From positions 1 through 50,489 of the forward strand of contig CALCRH010000294.1 in NCBI GenBank assembly GCA_937894515.1: DNA of 50,489 bases. The letters are read 5' to 3'. A program made the translations under genes and the position numbers. Within the stretch, counting starts at the first letter, position 1, and each line of letters opens with the position of its first letter. This DNA comes from an uncultured Clostridia bacterium (lineage in GTDB: Bacteria > Bacillota > Clostridia > Oscillospirales > Oscillospiraceae). Shown piece by piece: positions 30,526-39,084 of this stretch. Below the pieces are notes generated by a model, which made no database searches, was not told the DNA's origin, and was given only the letters and a program-made list of their open reading frames with translations.

Positions 30526-31425
30526 ATGAACATTACCAAAACCGCCATGATCACCGTCTGCGGACGGCCCAATGTGGGAAAATCCAGCCTGACCAATGCG
30601 TTGGTGGGAGAGAAGATCGCCATCGTCAGCAACAAGCCCCAGACCACCCGCAACCGCATTTACGGCGTGGTGAACAAGAACGATACCCAGTTCGTCCTGC
30701 TGGACACGCCGGGTCTCCACAAGCCCCGTTCCCGTCTGGGGGACTACATGGTCAAGGTGGTGCATGAGAGTCTCAGCGCGGTGGAATGCGCGCTGCTATT
30801 GGTAGAGCCCATCGCCCATGTGGGCGAACCGGAGAAGATTTTGCTCCAGCGGGTGCAGGAGGAAAAACTCCCCTGTGTGCTGTGTATCAACAAGGTGGAC
30901 ACCGTAGAGCGCAAGGACGAGCTCCTGGCAGTTATTGCTGCCTACAATGAGGTCTATCCCAACTTTGACGCCATCATTCCCATCTCTGCCAAGACCGGCG
31001 ATGGACTGGACGAGCTGATGACTCAACTGAAAAAATACGCCGTGGACGGTCCCCAGCTCTTCCCGGAGGACATGACCACCGATCAGCCCGATGCCCAGGT
31101 CTGCGCCGAGATCGTGCGGGAGAAGATGCTCTACTGTCTGGATAAAGAGATCCCCCACGGCACGGCGGTGGAGGTCACCCGCTTCACCGAGCGGGATAAC
31201 GGTATCATTGATCTGGACGTGACCATCTACTGCGAAAAGCAGAGCCACAAGGGAATCCTCATCGGCAAACAGGGTGCCATGATGAAGAAGATCAGCACCA
31301 TGGCGCGGCAGGACATCGAAAAGTTTATGGGTACGCAGGTCTATCTGGAAACATGGGTCAAAGTCAAGGAGAATTGGCGTGATAATCCCAACTTTATCCG
31401 TATGCAAGGGTTTACCGAGGAATAA
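30526..31425 (+). CDS. era: GTPase Era
   Basis: 299 aa. Era binds 16S rRNA and is needed for 30S assembly. G1 is GRPNVGKSS, G2 TTRNRIYG, G3 LDTPGLHKP and G4 INKVD (NKxD intact, unlike the EF-G-like protein in this window). The C-terminal KH domain has GILIGKQGAMMKKI. An AGTGGAGGATC site precedes the ATG. A TATAAT at 30470-30475 in the gap has no clear -35, so era may have a weak promoter of its own or be read through from ybeY. Confidence 0.96.
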   Translation: MNITKTAMITVCGRPNVGKSSLTNALVGEKIAIVSNKPQTTRNRIYGVVNKNDTQFVLLDTPGLHKPRSRLGDYMVKVVHESLSAVECALLLVEPIAHVGEPEKILLQRVQEEKLPCVLCINKVDTVERKDELLAVIAAYNEVYPNFDAIIPISAKTGDGLDELMTQLKKYAVDGPQLFPEDMTTDQPDAQVCAEIVREKMLYCLDKEIPHGTAVEVTRFTERDNGIIDLDVTIYCEKQSHKGILIGKQGAMMKKISTMARQDIEKFMGTQVYLETWVKVKENWRDNPNFIRMQGFTEE

Positions 31426-31479
31426 TTACCAACCATAATTCGCCCCACCCCGCGCAAAATAAACGCGAGGTGAAACGCG

Positions 31480-31620
31480 ATGGATTACTGGCAGCTTTTT
31501 TGGGAGACCGGCGCACCGGAATGGTACGTATTGAATAAGACCGTAGGGGCGGACGACTCTGTCCGCCCGCAAGATCCGTCGAAAGAGGTGGCCACATCAT
31601 GCAAAGTGAAAAACGGGTGA
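31480..31620 (+). CDS. YqzL-like small protein extended by a captured palindromic repeat
   Basis: 46 aa. MDYWQLFWETGAPEWYVLNK resembles YqzL-type proteins, which sit between era and recO in Firmicutes and have no known function. GAGGTGA lies six bases before the ATG, better than most in the window. After residue 21 the frame runs into the repeat at 31543-31570, so residues about 22-30 (VGADDSVRP) are encoded by it. The frame then continues past the recO start and stops at TGA 31618-31620, a 22-base overlap with recO. The native C-terminus has probably been replaced. Confidence 0.65.
   Translation: MDYWQLFWETGAPEWYVLNKTVGADDSVRPQDPSKEVATSCKVKNG
31543..31570. repeat. GTAGGGG palindromic repeat inside a small gene
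   Basis: GTAGGGGCGGAC, loop GACTCT, GTCCGCCC: an 8-bp perfect stem. The same stem occurs inverted at 19722-19746. Confidence 0.85.
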
Positions 31621-32339
31621 CCACCGGCCTTGTCCTGCGCCAGACGGCCACCAAGGAAACGGACTTGATCCTGACCGTTCTGACCCCCGATTTAGGCAGC
31701 ATCAGCGTCATCGCCAAGGGCGCGAGAAGCAAGAAAAGCAAATACAGCGCCGCCTGTCAGCTTTTGACGTACAGCGAGATGACGCTGACCCAGCGGGGCG
31801 AGTGGTACTACTTAAACGAAGCATCCACTGTGGCGCTGTTTGACGGTGCGCGGCAGGACATCGTGCTGTTGTCCCTGGGCTCCTATTTTGCGGAGCTTTG
31901 CGAAGCGGTATGCACCCCCGAAGCCGCACCGGAGCTTTTGCGCCTGCTGCTTAACGCCCTCTATGCTCTTGCCGAACTGCACAAAGACCCCGCCATCGTC
32001 AAACCTGCCTTTACGTTCCGATTGATGGCGCTCTCCGGTTTCGAGCCCTACTGCGATGCCTGCGCCGTTTGCGGCAGGGAGCCTGAAAAACCGGTGCTGG
32101 ACGCAGTACAGGGCGTGGTACACTGTATGGACTGCAAAACAAACGGCCTGAGCCTGCCTTTGACGGCGGGAGCATTGGAAGCCCTGCGCTACATATTGAG
32201 CTGCCAGGACAAAAAGCTGTACGCCTTTTCCGCTTCCCCGCAGGATTTGAAGCTGCTGGACCACGCCGCGGAAGCCTTTGTTTCCGCGCAGTTGGAGCGA
32301 AGCTTCAGGACGTTAGACTATTATAAAAACATGCTGTAA
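31599..32339 (+). CDS. recO: DNA repair protein RecO
   Basis: 246 aa. RecO helps load RecA at gaps together with RecR. It has an N-terminal OB fold (TTGLVLRQTATKETDLILTVLTP, SVIAKGARSKKSK) and a helical C-terminal domain with a zinc site (CDACAVCG ... CMDC). The ribosome site AAAGAGGTGG lies 10 bases before ATG 31599. Its conserved place after era and the YqzL-like gene confirms the call. No terminator before mutS2, 41 bases on. Confidence 0.93.
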   Translation: MQSEKRVTTGLVLRQTATKETDLILTVLTPDLGSISVIAKGARSKKSKYSAACQLLTYSEMTLTQRGEWYYLNEASTVALFDGARQDIVLLSLGSYFAELCEAVCTPEAAPELLRLLLNALYALAELHKDPAIVKPAFTFRLMALSGFEPYCDACAVCGREPEKPVLDAVQGVVHCMDCKTNGLSLPLTAGALEALRYILSCQDKKLYAFSASPQDLKLLDHAAEAFVSAQLERSFRTLDYYKNML

Positions 32340-32380
32340 TTCCAAAAACACAGATTTTCTGCTTTCCAAGAGGTACATTC

Positions 32381-34774
32381 ATGACCGATTTATTTGAAAA
32401 ATCCATTCGCACGCTGGAGCTGCCCACGGTGTTGGAGCAGCTCAGCCGCCATGCGGTTTCTGATGCTGCCAAGGAGCGCTGCGGGAAACTGTTTCCCACG
32501 ACAGACGCTGCCGAGGTCAAGCATCTGCTGGACGAGACCGATGCCGCCAAGGAGCGGGTGGGTCTTCACGGCAACCCCAACTTCGCCGGTGTCAAGGATG
32601 TGGCGGCGGCCCTGTCCCGGGCCGACCACGGCGGTATGCTCAATACCCGGGAGCTGCTGGACATCGCCGGTGTGCTGACCGCCAGCCGCCGGGTAGCGGA
32701 ATACGATGCCGACCGCAGCGGTGATCCCACCGCCATCGACCACCTGTTTTCCGCCCTCCACACCAACAAGTACTTAGAGGAGAAGATCCGCTCCGCCATT
32801 CTGGACGAGGAGACCATCGCGGATACCGCCAGCGCCGAGCTTGCCGATATTCGCCGCAAGATGCGCCTTGCCGCCAGTAAGGGGAGGCAGATTTTACAGA
32901 AAATCATTTCCTCTCCCAGTTATGCCAAGGTCTTGCAGGAAGCCCTTATCACCCAGCGTGATGGGCGCTTTGTCGTTCCCGTCAAGGCGGAGTTCAAGGG
33001 CAGCCTGCCCGGATTGGTGCACGATATCTCCTCCAGCGGCGCCACCCTTTTCATCGAGCCCATGGGCGTGGTGCAGGCGAATAACGAGCTCAAAGAACTG
33101 GAAGCCCGGGAGCAAAAGGAGATCGACCGCATTCTCCACGTCCTCAGCGCCGACTGCGCGGGTTTTCAGGAGGATATTCTGTACGACTATGACGTGCTGG
33201 TGCATCTGGACGTGATCTTCGCCAAGGCACAGCTCAGCTATGCCATGAACGCCAGCCGCCCCGAGGTGAAGAAGAAAGGCGGCATCTCCCTGCGCCGTGC
33301 CCGTCACCCGCTTCTCGACAGCGCCAAGGCGGTGCCTATTACCGTTTCTCTCGGCGAGGAATACGACACGCTGGTCATTACCGGCCCCAATACCGGCGGC
33401 AAGACCGTGACGCTGAAAACGCTCGGTCTTTTGTGCCTGATGGCACAGTGCGGCCTGCATATTCCCGCCGACAGCGGCTCTGCTGTTCGCGTCTTTGACC
33501 GCGTGCTGGCGGACGTGGGCGACGAGCAGAGCATCGAGCAGAATTTGTCCACTTTCTCTGCTCACATGTCCAACACGGTGGAGATTTTGCGTCAGGCGGA
33601 CACGGAGAGCCTGATCCTCTTCGACGAGCTGGGCGCCGGTACCGATCCCGTCGAGGGTGCGGCGCTGGCCATCGCCATCATCCAGAATGCCCGGGAAAAG
33701 GGCGCTGTCACCGCCGCCACCACCCACTACGCCGAACTGAAGACCTACGCCATGACCACGGCGGGGGTGGAAAACGCCAGCTGTGAGTTTGACGTGCAGA
33801 CTTTGCGGCCTACCTATCGCCTGCTCATCGGCATTCCCGGCAAATCCAACGCCTTTGCCATTGCGGCACGACTGGGACTTGACCCGGCGGTGATTGACGC
33901 AGCCAAAGCCCAGATGGACAGCGAGAGCATTCGATTTGAGGACGTGCTGACCCAGTTGGAAGAAAAGCGCCAACGCCTGGAAAAAGCCCAGACCGAAGCC
34001 GATCGGCTGTGGCAGCAGCGGGAAGAAGATGCCCGAAAAGCCCGTACCTTCCGGGAACAGATGGAGCGGGCTAAGGACAATGCCCGCCAAAAAGGTGAGG
34101 CCGAGGCCAAGCGCATCGTCCGGGAAGCGGAGCAGAAAACCACAGAGATTTTTGCCGAGTTGGACGATTTGCGGAAAAAACAGCAAAAAGCGGCAGATAT
34201 GCAGGCCATCAACGATGCCCGCGCCGCGGTGAAGCATCAGTTGAAAGAGGCCAACAATGCTCTCCATATTCGGGAAGAAGCCGAGCCGAGCTTTACCCCC
34301 AGCCGTCCCATCGCCGTAGGCGATACGGTGGAGCTGCCCGGCGTTCGCACCGGCGCCACCGTGGTGAACGTCAACGCCGATGGCACGCTTTTGCTGCAGG
34401 CGGGCAAGATGAAAATGACGGTCAAAGCCGCACAGGTACGCCTGCTGGAAACCGCCGAGGAGATCGAGAAGAAGAACAAACAGCGCGTCATCTCCAAGTC
34501 TGCATCCCCCGAGGTACGTCTTGCCGCCAGAGCCGCGTCCGAACTGGATATCCGGGGTCTTGAAACGCTGGAAGCCGAGAGTGTGGTGGAAAACTATATC
34601 GATGCTGCTGTCATGGCAAAACTGGGCACGGTGACCATTATCCACGGCAAGGGTACCGGTACTCTGCGCAAGGCAGTGCAGGATATGCTCAAGCGCAACA
34701 AGGCGGTCAAGAGCTTCCGTCTGGGCCGATACGGCGAGGGCGAGGCGGGTGTTACCGTGGTGGAACTGAAATGA
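32381..34774 (+). CDS. mutS2: MutS2 endonuclease/ATPase
   Basis: 797 aa. MutS2 lacks the mismatch-recognition domain of MutS; it suppresses homologous recombination and, in Bacillus, also acts in ribosome quality control. ATPase motifs: GPNTGGKTVTLKTLG (Walker A, about 341-355), FDELGAGTDPVEGAAL (Walker B) and ATTHYAELK. A long coiled coil spans about residues 510-630. The C-terminal Smr nuclease domain has LDIRG and IIHGKGTGTLRKAV. Start at ATG 32381 after an AAGAGGTAC site. Full length and intact. Confidence 0.96.
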   Translation: MTDLFEKSIRTLELPTVLEQLSRHAVSDAAKERCGKLFPTTDAAEVKHLLDETDAAKERVGLHGNPNFAGVKDVAAALSRADHGGMLNTRELLDIAGVLTASRRVAEYDADRSGDPTAIDHLFSALHTNKYLEEKIRSAILDEETIADTASAELADIRRKMRLAASKGRQILQKIISSPSYAKVLQEALITQRDGRFVVPVKAEFKGSLPGLVHDISSSGATLFIEPMGVVQANNELKELEAREQKEIDRILHVLSADCAGFQEDILYDYDVLVHLDVIFAKAQLSYAMNASRPEVKKKGGISLRRARHPLLDSAKAVPITVSLGEEYDTLVITGPNTGGKTVTLKTLGLLCLMAQCGLHIPADSGSAVRVFDRVLADVGDEQSIEQNLSTFSAHMSNTVEILRQADTESLILFDELGAGTDPVEGAALAIAIIQNAREKGAVTAATTHYAELKTYAMTTAGVENASCEFDVQTLRPTYRLLIGIPGKSNAFAIAARLGLDPAVIDAAKAQMDSESIRFEDVLTQLEEKRQRLEKAQTEADRLWQQREEDARKARTFREQMERAKDNARQKGEAEAKRIVREAEQKTTEIFAELDDLRKKQQKAADMQAINDARAAVKHQLKEANNALHIREEAEPSFTPSRPIAVGDTVELPGVRTGATVVNVNADGTLLLQAGKMKMTVKAAQVRLLETAEEIEKKNKQRVISKSASPEVRLAARAASELDIRGLETLEAESVVENYIDAAVMAKLGTVTIIHGKGTGTLRKAVQDMLKRNKAVKSFRLGRYGEGEAGVTVVELK

Positions 34775-34842
34775 TTTGTCGCTTTTAACAAATTGAGCGG
34801 CCAATTTTAAGAGGACCCTACGAAATTTTGGCGTTTTTCCTA

Positions 34843-34870
34843 TTGCAATCCCACTATATTTCAGTATAAT
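34843..34870 (+). promoter_or_regulatory. Promoter of the HPr gene
   Basis: TTGCAA (34843-34848), 16-base spacer, TATAAT (34865-34870). The leader to ATG 34931 is about 50 bases with AAAGGAG. Confidence 0.78.
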
Positions 34871-34930
34871 GATAACAGTAGAAGAAGTTTGGTTTTCCCA
34901 TGAAACGCGGAGATAAAGGAGAGCTGATTT

Positions 34931-35194
34931 ATGTACGCAAAGGAAATTACTATTAAAAACGAAGTGGGTCTGCACGCAAGACCGGCCACTTATTTCATTC
35001 AGAAAGCCAATGAATTCAAGAGCGGTATCTGGGTCGAGAAAGAAGAACGCCGTGTCAATGCCAAGAGCCTGCTGGGCGTTTTGAGTCTGGGCATCGTGAA
35101 GGGTACCACCATTACTATTATTGCAGATGGCGCTGATGAGACCGAGGCTGTGGAAGCCCTGGCCACCCTGATCGACAACAATTTTGGTGAATAA
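34931..35194 (+). CDS. ptsH: HPr phosphocarrier protein
   Basis: 87 aa. HPr carries phosphate from enzyme I to sugar-specific PTS enzymes and, in Firmicutes, is phosphorylated on Ser46 for catabolite repression. Both sites are present: His15 in GLHARPATYF and Ser46 in NAKSLLGVLSLG. This argues against a Crh-type protein, which lacks His15. The gene stands alone with its own promoter and terminator; ptsI is not adjacent. With no PTS gene in view it could serve mainly in regulation. Confidence 0.92.
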   Translation: MYAKEITIKNEVGLHARPATYFIQKANEFKSGIWVEKEERRVNAKSLLGVLSLGIVKGTTITIIADGADETEAVEALATLIDNNFGE

Positions 35195-35199
35195 GAACT

Positions 35200-35239
35200 G
35201 CATAAAAAATCCCGAGCTAAGGCTCGGGATTTTTTATGC
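35200..35239. terminator. Bidirectional terminator HPr / uvrC
   Basis: An 18-bp perfect stem GCATAAAAAATCCCGAGC/GCTCGGGATTTTTTATGC (35200-35217, 35222-35239). It overlaps the last codons of uvrC. Confidence 0.93.
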
Positions 35240-37054
35240 CTGATGCAATTTTTCATACAGCGCCTTGGCCACATTTTTCGGCAGAACTCTCTCCAGATCG
35301 GCAAGGGATGCATCCTCCACGGCACGCACCGTGCCAAATCGCTTGAGCAGCGCCTTTTTCCGTGTTTCGCCCAAACCCGGTACGCCGTCCAGTTTGCTGC
35401 GGTAGGCGCTTTTGCGGTGTTTCTGCCGGTGATAGCTGATGGCGTAGTGGTGGATCTCCTCCTGCACCCGACCGATCAGCGTAAAAAGCGGCGGCGAGGA
35501 CTGTATCCCCAATTCCCCTCCCCGGGGTGTGATCAGCGCCCGGGTGCGGTGGCGGTCATCCTTCACCATGCCAAGCGCGGGAATGTCTAACCCCACCGCT
35601 TTAAGCGCCGCCTTTGCGGCGTGGACGTGGCCCAGACCGCCGTCAATCAGCAGCAGATCCGGCAGGGGAGCGAACTTCTCATCTCCGTCCAGATACCGCC
35701 GTAAGCGCCGCTCCAGCGTCTGCTGCATGGCGGCGTAGTCGTCGGGCTGGGATAGGCCTTCAATGGCGAATTTGCGATAGTCACGCTTCAACGGCTTGCC
35801 GTCCTTGAATACCACCATACCGGCTACGATGTCGTCCGCCCCGGTGTTGGAGATGTCGTAGGCCTCCATACGCGCCGGAAACCGGGGCAGATGTGCCAAG
35901 TCCTGCAAACTGAGAAGCGTTTTGTTGACCCGCTCAAAATCAGTGGTGATGCGTTCTACTTCTTCTTTCGCATTCTTTGCCGCCATACGCACCAGCTCCG
36001 CCCGCTCTCCCCGCTGGGGAACTTTCAGCGTCACGGCGTGATTAGCCTGTCCGGTCAACAGCGCGGCAAAGGTGTCCATACTGTCAAATTCCACCGGCAG
36101 CAGAATTTCTTTCGGCAGGGCGTTCCTGCCCAGATAGTATTGGCTCAGCACGGCGGCGAGAATGTCCGCCTCGCTGTCCTCCGCGGCGGCGGGGAATACC
36201 CGCATCTCCCGCGCCGACAAGCTGCCGTCTTCCATGTGCAGTACCGCTGCGCCGCAGCGCACCTGTCCGCTGTATAGACCCCACACATCGGTGTCGGCGC
36301 AGAGTCCGGCGATGACCTGCTGCTGCTTGGTCAGAACGGACAGCGCCCGCACCTGATCCCGCAGCGCCGCCGCCTTTTCAAATTCAAGATGTTCGGCGGC
36401 AGTTTCCATTTCCCGCTGCAATTCCCGCTTGAGCTGGGGCAGCTTGCCGCGAAACAGAGCGGCGGCCTGTCCGATACGGCGGCGGTATTCCTCGGCGCAG
36501 GGCTGCCCCTGACACCACCCCTCGCACTTGCCGATGTGGTGGTTCAGGCAAGGGCGTTCCTTGCCGATGTCCCGGGGGAACTGCCGGCGGCAGGTGGGCA
36601 GCTTCAAAATGGTGCACACCGCGTCAATGGCGGCCCGGGTCTCGTGCCGCCCGCCAAAGGGGCCGAAATACTCTGCCCCGTCCTCTGCCGTTTTGCTCAC
36701 CAGCGTGAAGCGGGGATAGGCCGCCTTTTTGTCCAGACGTACAAAGGGATACCCCTTGTCGTCCTTGAGGAGAATATTGTACCGGGGCTGATGCCGCTTG
36801 ATAAGGGAGTTCTCCAACACCAGCGCCTCGAACTCCGACCGTACCACGATGGTGTCGAAGTGATCCACCGATGCCACCATATTTCGGGTCTTTTCGTTGT
36901 GGGAGGAAGTCTCCTGAAAATATTGGCTGACCCGGTTTTTCAGTTTTTTCGCCTTGCCCACATAGATGACCTCGCCGGATTTGTCCATCATCAGATAGAC
37001 CCCCGGCAGCAGGGGCAGGCTGTCCGCCTTTTGCAGCAATTCCGCTTTCGTCAC
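35234..37054 (-). CDS. uvrC: Excinuclease ABC subunit C
   Basis: 606 aa. UvrC makes the 3' and 5' incisions beside a lesion. Domains in order: GIY-YIG nuclease (GVYLMMDKSGEVIYVGKAK), a cysteine-rich segment (CLNHHIGKCEGWC), the UVR helix pair (LEFEKAAALRDQV), the RNase H-like UvrC domain (YDISNTGAD, LLLIDGGLGHV) and C-terminal helix-hairpin-helix (LDGVPGLGETRKKALLKRFG). The start is GTG 37054, four bases after the ribosome site core (GAGAGGAGGAAC). Divergent from nudC with overlapping promoters. It complements uvrA at the left edge. Confidence 0.96.
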   Translation of the reverse strand: MTKAELLQKADSLPLLPGVYLMMDKSGEVIYVGKAKKLKNRVSQYFQETSSHNEKTRNMVASVDHFDTIVVRSEFEALVLENSLIKRHQPRYNILLKDDKGYPFVRLDKKAAYPRFTLVSKTAEDGAEYFGPFGGRHETRAAIDAVCTILKLPTCRRQFPRDIGKERPCLNHHIGKCEGWCQGQPCAEEYRRRIGQAAALFRGKLPQLKRELQREMETAAEHLEFEKAAALRDQVRALSVLTKQQQVIAGLCADTDVWGLYSGQVRCGAAVLHMEDGSLSAREMRVFPAAAEDSEADILAAVLSQYYLGRNALPKEILLPVEFDSMDTFAALLTGQANHAVTLKVPQRGERAELVRMAAKNAKEEVERITTDFERVNKTLLSLQDLAHLPRFPARMEAYDISNTGADDIVAGMVVFKDGKPLKRDYRKFAIEGLSQPDDYAAMQQTLERRLRRYLDGDEKFAPLPDLLLIDGGLGHVHAAKAALKAVGLDIPALGMVKDDRHRTRALITPRGGELGIQSSPPLFTLIGRVQEEIHHYAISYHRQKHRKSAYRSKLDGVPGLGETRKKALLKRFGTVRAVEDASLADLERVLPKNVAKALYEKLHQA

Positions 37055-37084
37055 GGTAGTTCCTCCTCTCCTTATTTTTTTATC

Positions 37085-37113
37085 AGTATAGCATCTTGCC
37101 CCGGCGGTGACAA
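37085..37113 (-). promoter_or_regulatory. Promoter of uvrC
   Basis: Minus strand: TTGTCA (37108-37113), 17-base spacer, TATACT (37085-37090). It overlaps the nudC promoter on the opposite strand. Confidence 0.78.
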
Positions 37114-37124
37114 GGTTGTATAAT
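37096..37124 (+). promoter_or_regulatory. Promoter of nudC
   Basis: TTGCCC (37096-37101), 17-base spacer, TATAAT (37119-37124). It interleaves with the uvrC promoter, so one polymerase would exclude the other. Confidence 0.65.
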
Positions 37125-37155
37125 GGAGAAAATTCGCAGAAAAGAGGGAACTTTT

Positions 37156-37977
37156 ATGATACAGGACATCGGCAATCACCATCTGGACAGAACCTATAAG
37201 CAGATCGAAGCCAAAAACGGCGACATCGCCCTGTGCTACCAAAAGGGCAGCATCTTGCTCAAGAAAACCGCAGAGGGTTACGCTTTGCCCCATGTGGGCA
37301 GGGACGTAGATGTGAGTGACGGCGCCCAGCATCTCTTCACCTTTGACGGCGTGGACTGCTTCCGCTGTACCGCACCCCAGAAGGAGGCCACGGACTGCGT
37401 GTACGTCCCCTTTGGTGAGATCCGTGACGTGCGCCCTATGGAGGTGGCGTACGTTGCCATCACCGGCGCCCAGCTCAACCGCTGGTATTCCACCCGCCAA
37501 TATTGCGGCCGCTGCGGTCAGCGCATGAAGCCCAGCGACATTGAGCGGGCCATGGTCTGCCCCGACTGCGGTTTGACCGAATATCCGAAAATCTGCCCCG
37601 CCGTCATCGTGGCGGTGAAGAACGGCGACAAAATTTTGCTCACCCGCTACTGTGACCGTCCCTCCCGGGGCTATGCCCTCATCGCCGGCTTCGTGGAGAT
37701 CGGCGAGACGCTGGAGGATACCGTCCGCCGTGAGGTCATGGAGGAGGTGGGTCTCAAGGTTAAGAACATTCGCTACTACAAGAATCAGCCCTGGGGTTTT
37801 ACCGACTGCCAGCTTGTGGGCTTCTACTGTGACGTGGACGGCGACACCACCGTCAAGGTCGACCACAAGGAACTGGGCGAGGGCGTCTGGCTGGGCCGGG
37901 ACGAAGTCCCCGACCGCTCCGGCGAGATCAGCCTGACCGCTGAGATGATCGAGCAGTTCCACCACGGTCTTGCCTAA
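37156..37977 (+). CDS. nudC: NADH pyrophosphatase / NAD-cap RNA hydrolase NudC
   Basis: 273 aa. NudC cleaves NADH to NMNH and AMP and removes NAD caps from RNA 5' ends. A four-cysteine zinc site (CGRCG...CPDCG) precedes the Nudix box G-FVEIGE-TLEDTVRREVMEEVG near residues 178-200. The family-specific QPWGF motif (normally QPWPFP) follows, which separates NudC from other Nudix enzymes. ATG 37156 is six bases after AGAGGG; an in-frame ATG at 37123 falls inside the -10 region and is rejected. No terminator is seen, and the next gene has its own promoter. Confidence 0.9.
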   Translation: MIQDIGNHHLDRTYKQIEAKNGDIALCYQKGSILLKKTAEGYALPHVGRDVDVSDGAQHLFTFDGVDCFRCTAPQKEATDCVYVPFGEIRDVRPMEVAYVAITGAQLNRWYSTRQYCGRCGQRMKPSDIERAMVCPDCGLTEYPKICPAVIVAVKNGDKILLTRYCDRPSRGYALIAGFVEIGETLEDTVRREVMEEVGLKVKNIRYYKNQPWGFTDCQLVGFYCDVDGDTTVKVDHKELGEGVWLGRDEVPDRSGEISLTAEMIEQFHHGLA

Positions 37978-37979
37978 TC

Positions 37980-38009
37980 TTGACTTACACAACAGAAAAA
38001 TGTTACAAT
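37980..38009 (+). promoter_or_regulatory. Promoter of the hydroxyacyl-CoA dehydrogenase gene
   Basis: TTGACT (37980-37985), 18-base spacer, TACAAT (38004-38009) with a TG one base upstream (extended -10). Confidence 0.75.
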
Positions 38010-38055
38010 AATAGGGTCAAAGGAGCAGATTTAAAAACAAAACAGGAGGATCGCC

Positions 38056-38991
38056 ATGAGAGAGATCAAGCGTATCGCCATTGCCGGCGCCGGCACCATG
38101 GGTGCATCTATTGCCCAGGCCTTTGCCAAATTCAGCTATGGCGTAAAGCTGTACGACGTATTCCCCGCCGCCTTGGAAAAGGCAAAACAGATGATTACGT
38201 GGAACCAGCAGGGTGAGGTTGCCGCCGGTAACCTGACGGAAGCGGAGTCCGCGGCACTGCAAGGCCGAATTTCCTTTACCGCCGATCCCAATGAGCTGGC
38301 CGATACCGATTTTCTGGTGGAAGCCATTTTGGAAAACTTAGACATCAAGCACAAATTCTATCGCCAGATCAGCAAAATCGTTCCTGAAGATGCTATTTTG
38401 TGTAGCAACACCTCCGGCCTGAGCATTACCGCCATCGCCGAAGCAGTAGAGAACCCGGAGCGTTTCGTGGGTATGCACTGGATGAACCCACCCCACATCA
38501 TTCCTCTTATCGAGGTTATTCGCGGCGAAAAGACCAGCGAGGAGTCCGCCGAGGTCGTGCGGCAGATTGCCGTAGGACTGGGCAAACGCCCGGTGGTCCT
38601 CAAGGACGCGCCCAGCTTCGTTTTGAACCGTTTGCAGCAGGCAATTCTGCGGGAGAGTCTCCACATTGTGCAGGAGGGCATTGCCTCTTGCGAGGCGGTG
38701 GATGACGTGATGAAGTACGCCCTGGGCTTCCGCTACGCCTGCTTTGGCCCCTTTGAGACCATCGACCTCGGCGGCGTGGATATTCACTATAACATCTCCA
38801 AATACACCTTCCCCGACCTGTGTAACGCCACCGAGCCTTTCGGCGTTTTGCAGGACTGCATCGATCAGAACAGACTGGGCGTGAAAAACGGCGCCGGCTT
38901 CTACGACTACTCCGATGGCAAGGACGAGGCTATTATCAAATACAGGGACGAGATGTTCCTCAAACTGGCCAAGTGCCTGTACGGTGAATAA
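38056..38991 (+). CDS. 3-hydroxyacyl-CoA dehydrogenase family oxidoreductase
   Basis: 311 aa. Rossmann motif IAGAGTMGASIAQAFA at the N-terminus binds NAD(P). NTSGLSI and GMHWMNPPHIIPLIEV hold the catalytic serine/histidine region. The C-terminal helical domain has VLNRLQQAILRESLHIVQEG. The family includes 3-hydroxybutyryl-CoA dehydrogenase of butyrate formation, but that enzyme usually reads GMHFFNPxPxMxLVEV and sits with crotonase, thiolase and bcd genes. None of those are here, and the HWMNPPHI variant may mean another hydroxyacid substrate. Its own promoter and terminator make it a single-gene unit. An AGGAGGATC site precedes the ATG. Confidence 0.82.
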   Translation: MREIKRIAIAGAGTMGASIAQAFAKFSYGVKLYDVFPAALEKAKQMITWNQQGEVAAGNLTEAESAALQGRISFTADPNELADTDFLVEAILENLDIKHKFYRQISKIVPEDAILCSNTSGLSITAIAEAVENPERFVGMHWMNPPHIIPLIEVIRGEKTSEESAEVVRQIAVGLGKRPVVLKDAPSFVLNRLQQAILRESLHIVQEGIASCEAVDDVMKYALGFRYACFGPFETIDLGGVDIHYNISKYTFPDLCNATEPFGVLQDCIDQNRLGVKNGAGFYDYSDGKDEAIIKYRDEMFLKLAKCLYGE

Positions 38992-38992
38992 G

Positions 38993-39022
38993 AAAAAAGA
39001 CGGACTTGCGTCCGTCTTTTTT
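38993..39022 (+). terminator. Terminator after the dehydrogenase gene
   Basis: A 13-bp stem AAAAAAGACGGAC/GTCCGTCTTTTTT, loop TTGC. Confidence 0.9.
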
Positions 39023-39084
39023 ATATGTCATTGCGAACCAGTGCGCACATTGGTGTGGCAATCCGTATTCCTATGCGGTGCCCT

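Noticed and set aside
34775..34842. Gap after mutS2 searched for a terminator or riboswitch
   Set aside because: Only AT-rich sequence without a stable stem; no conserved riboswitch core was recognised.
34900..34956. Short frame (18 codons) overlapping the HPr start, considered as a leader peptide
   Set aside because: No ribosome site and no terminator/antiterminator structure; the overlap with the HPr ribosome site looks accidental.
32894..35203. 769-codon minus-strand frame opposite mutS2 and HPr
   Set aside because: It crosses two genes, a promoter and an intergenic region. It has low-complexity composition and no recognisable domain.
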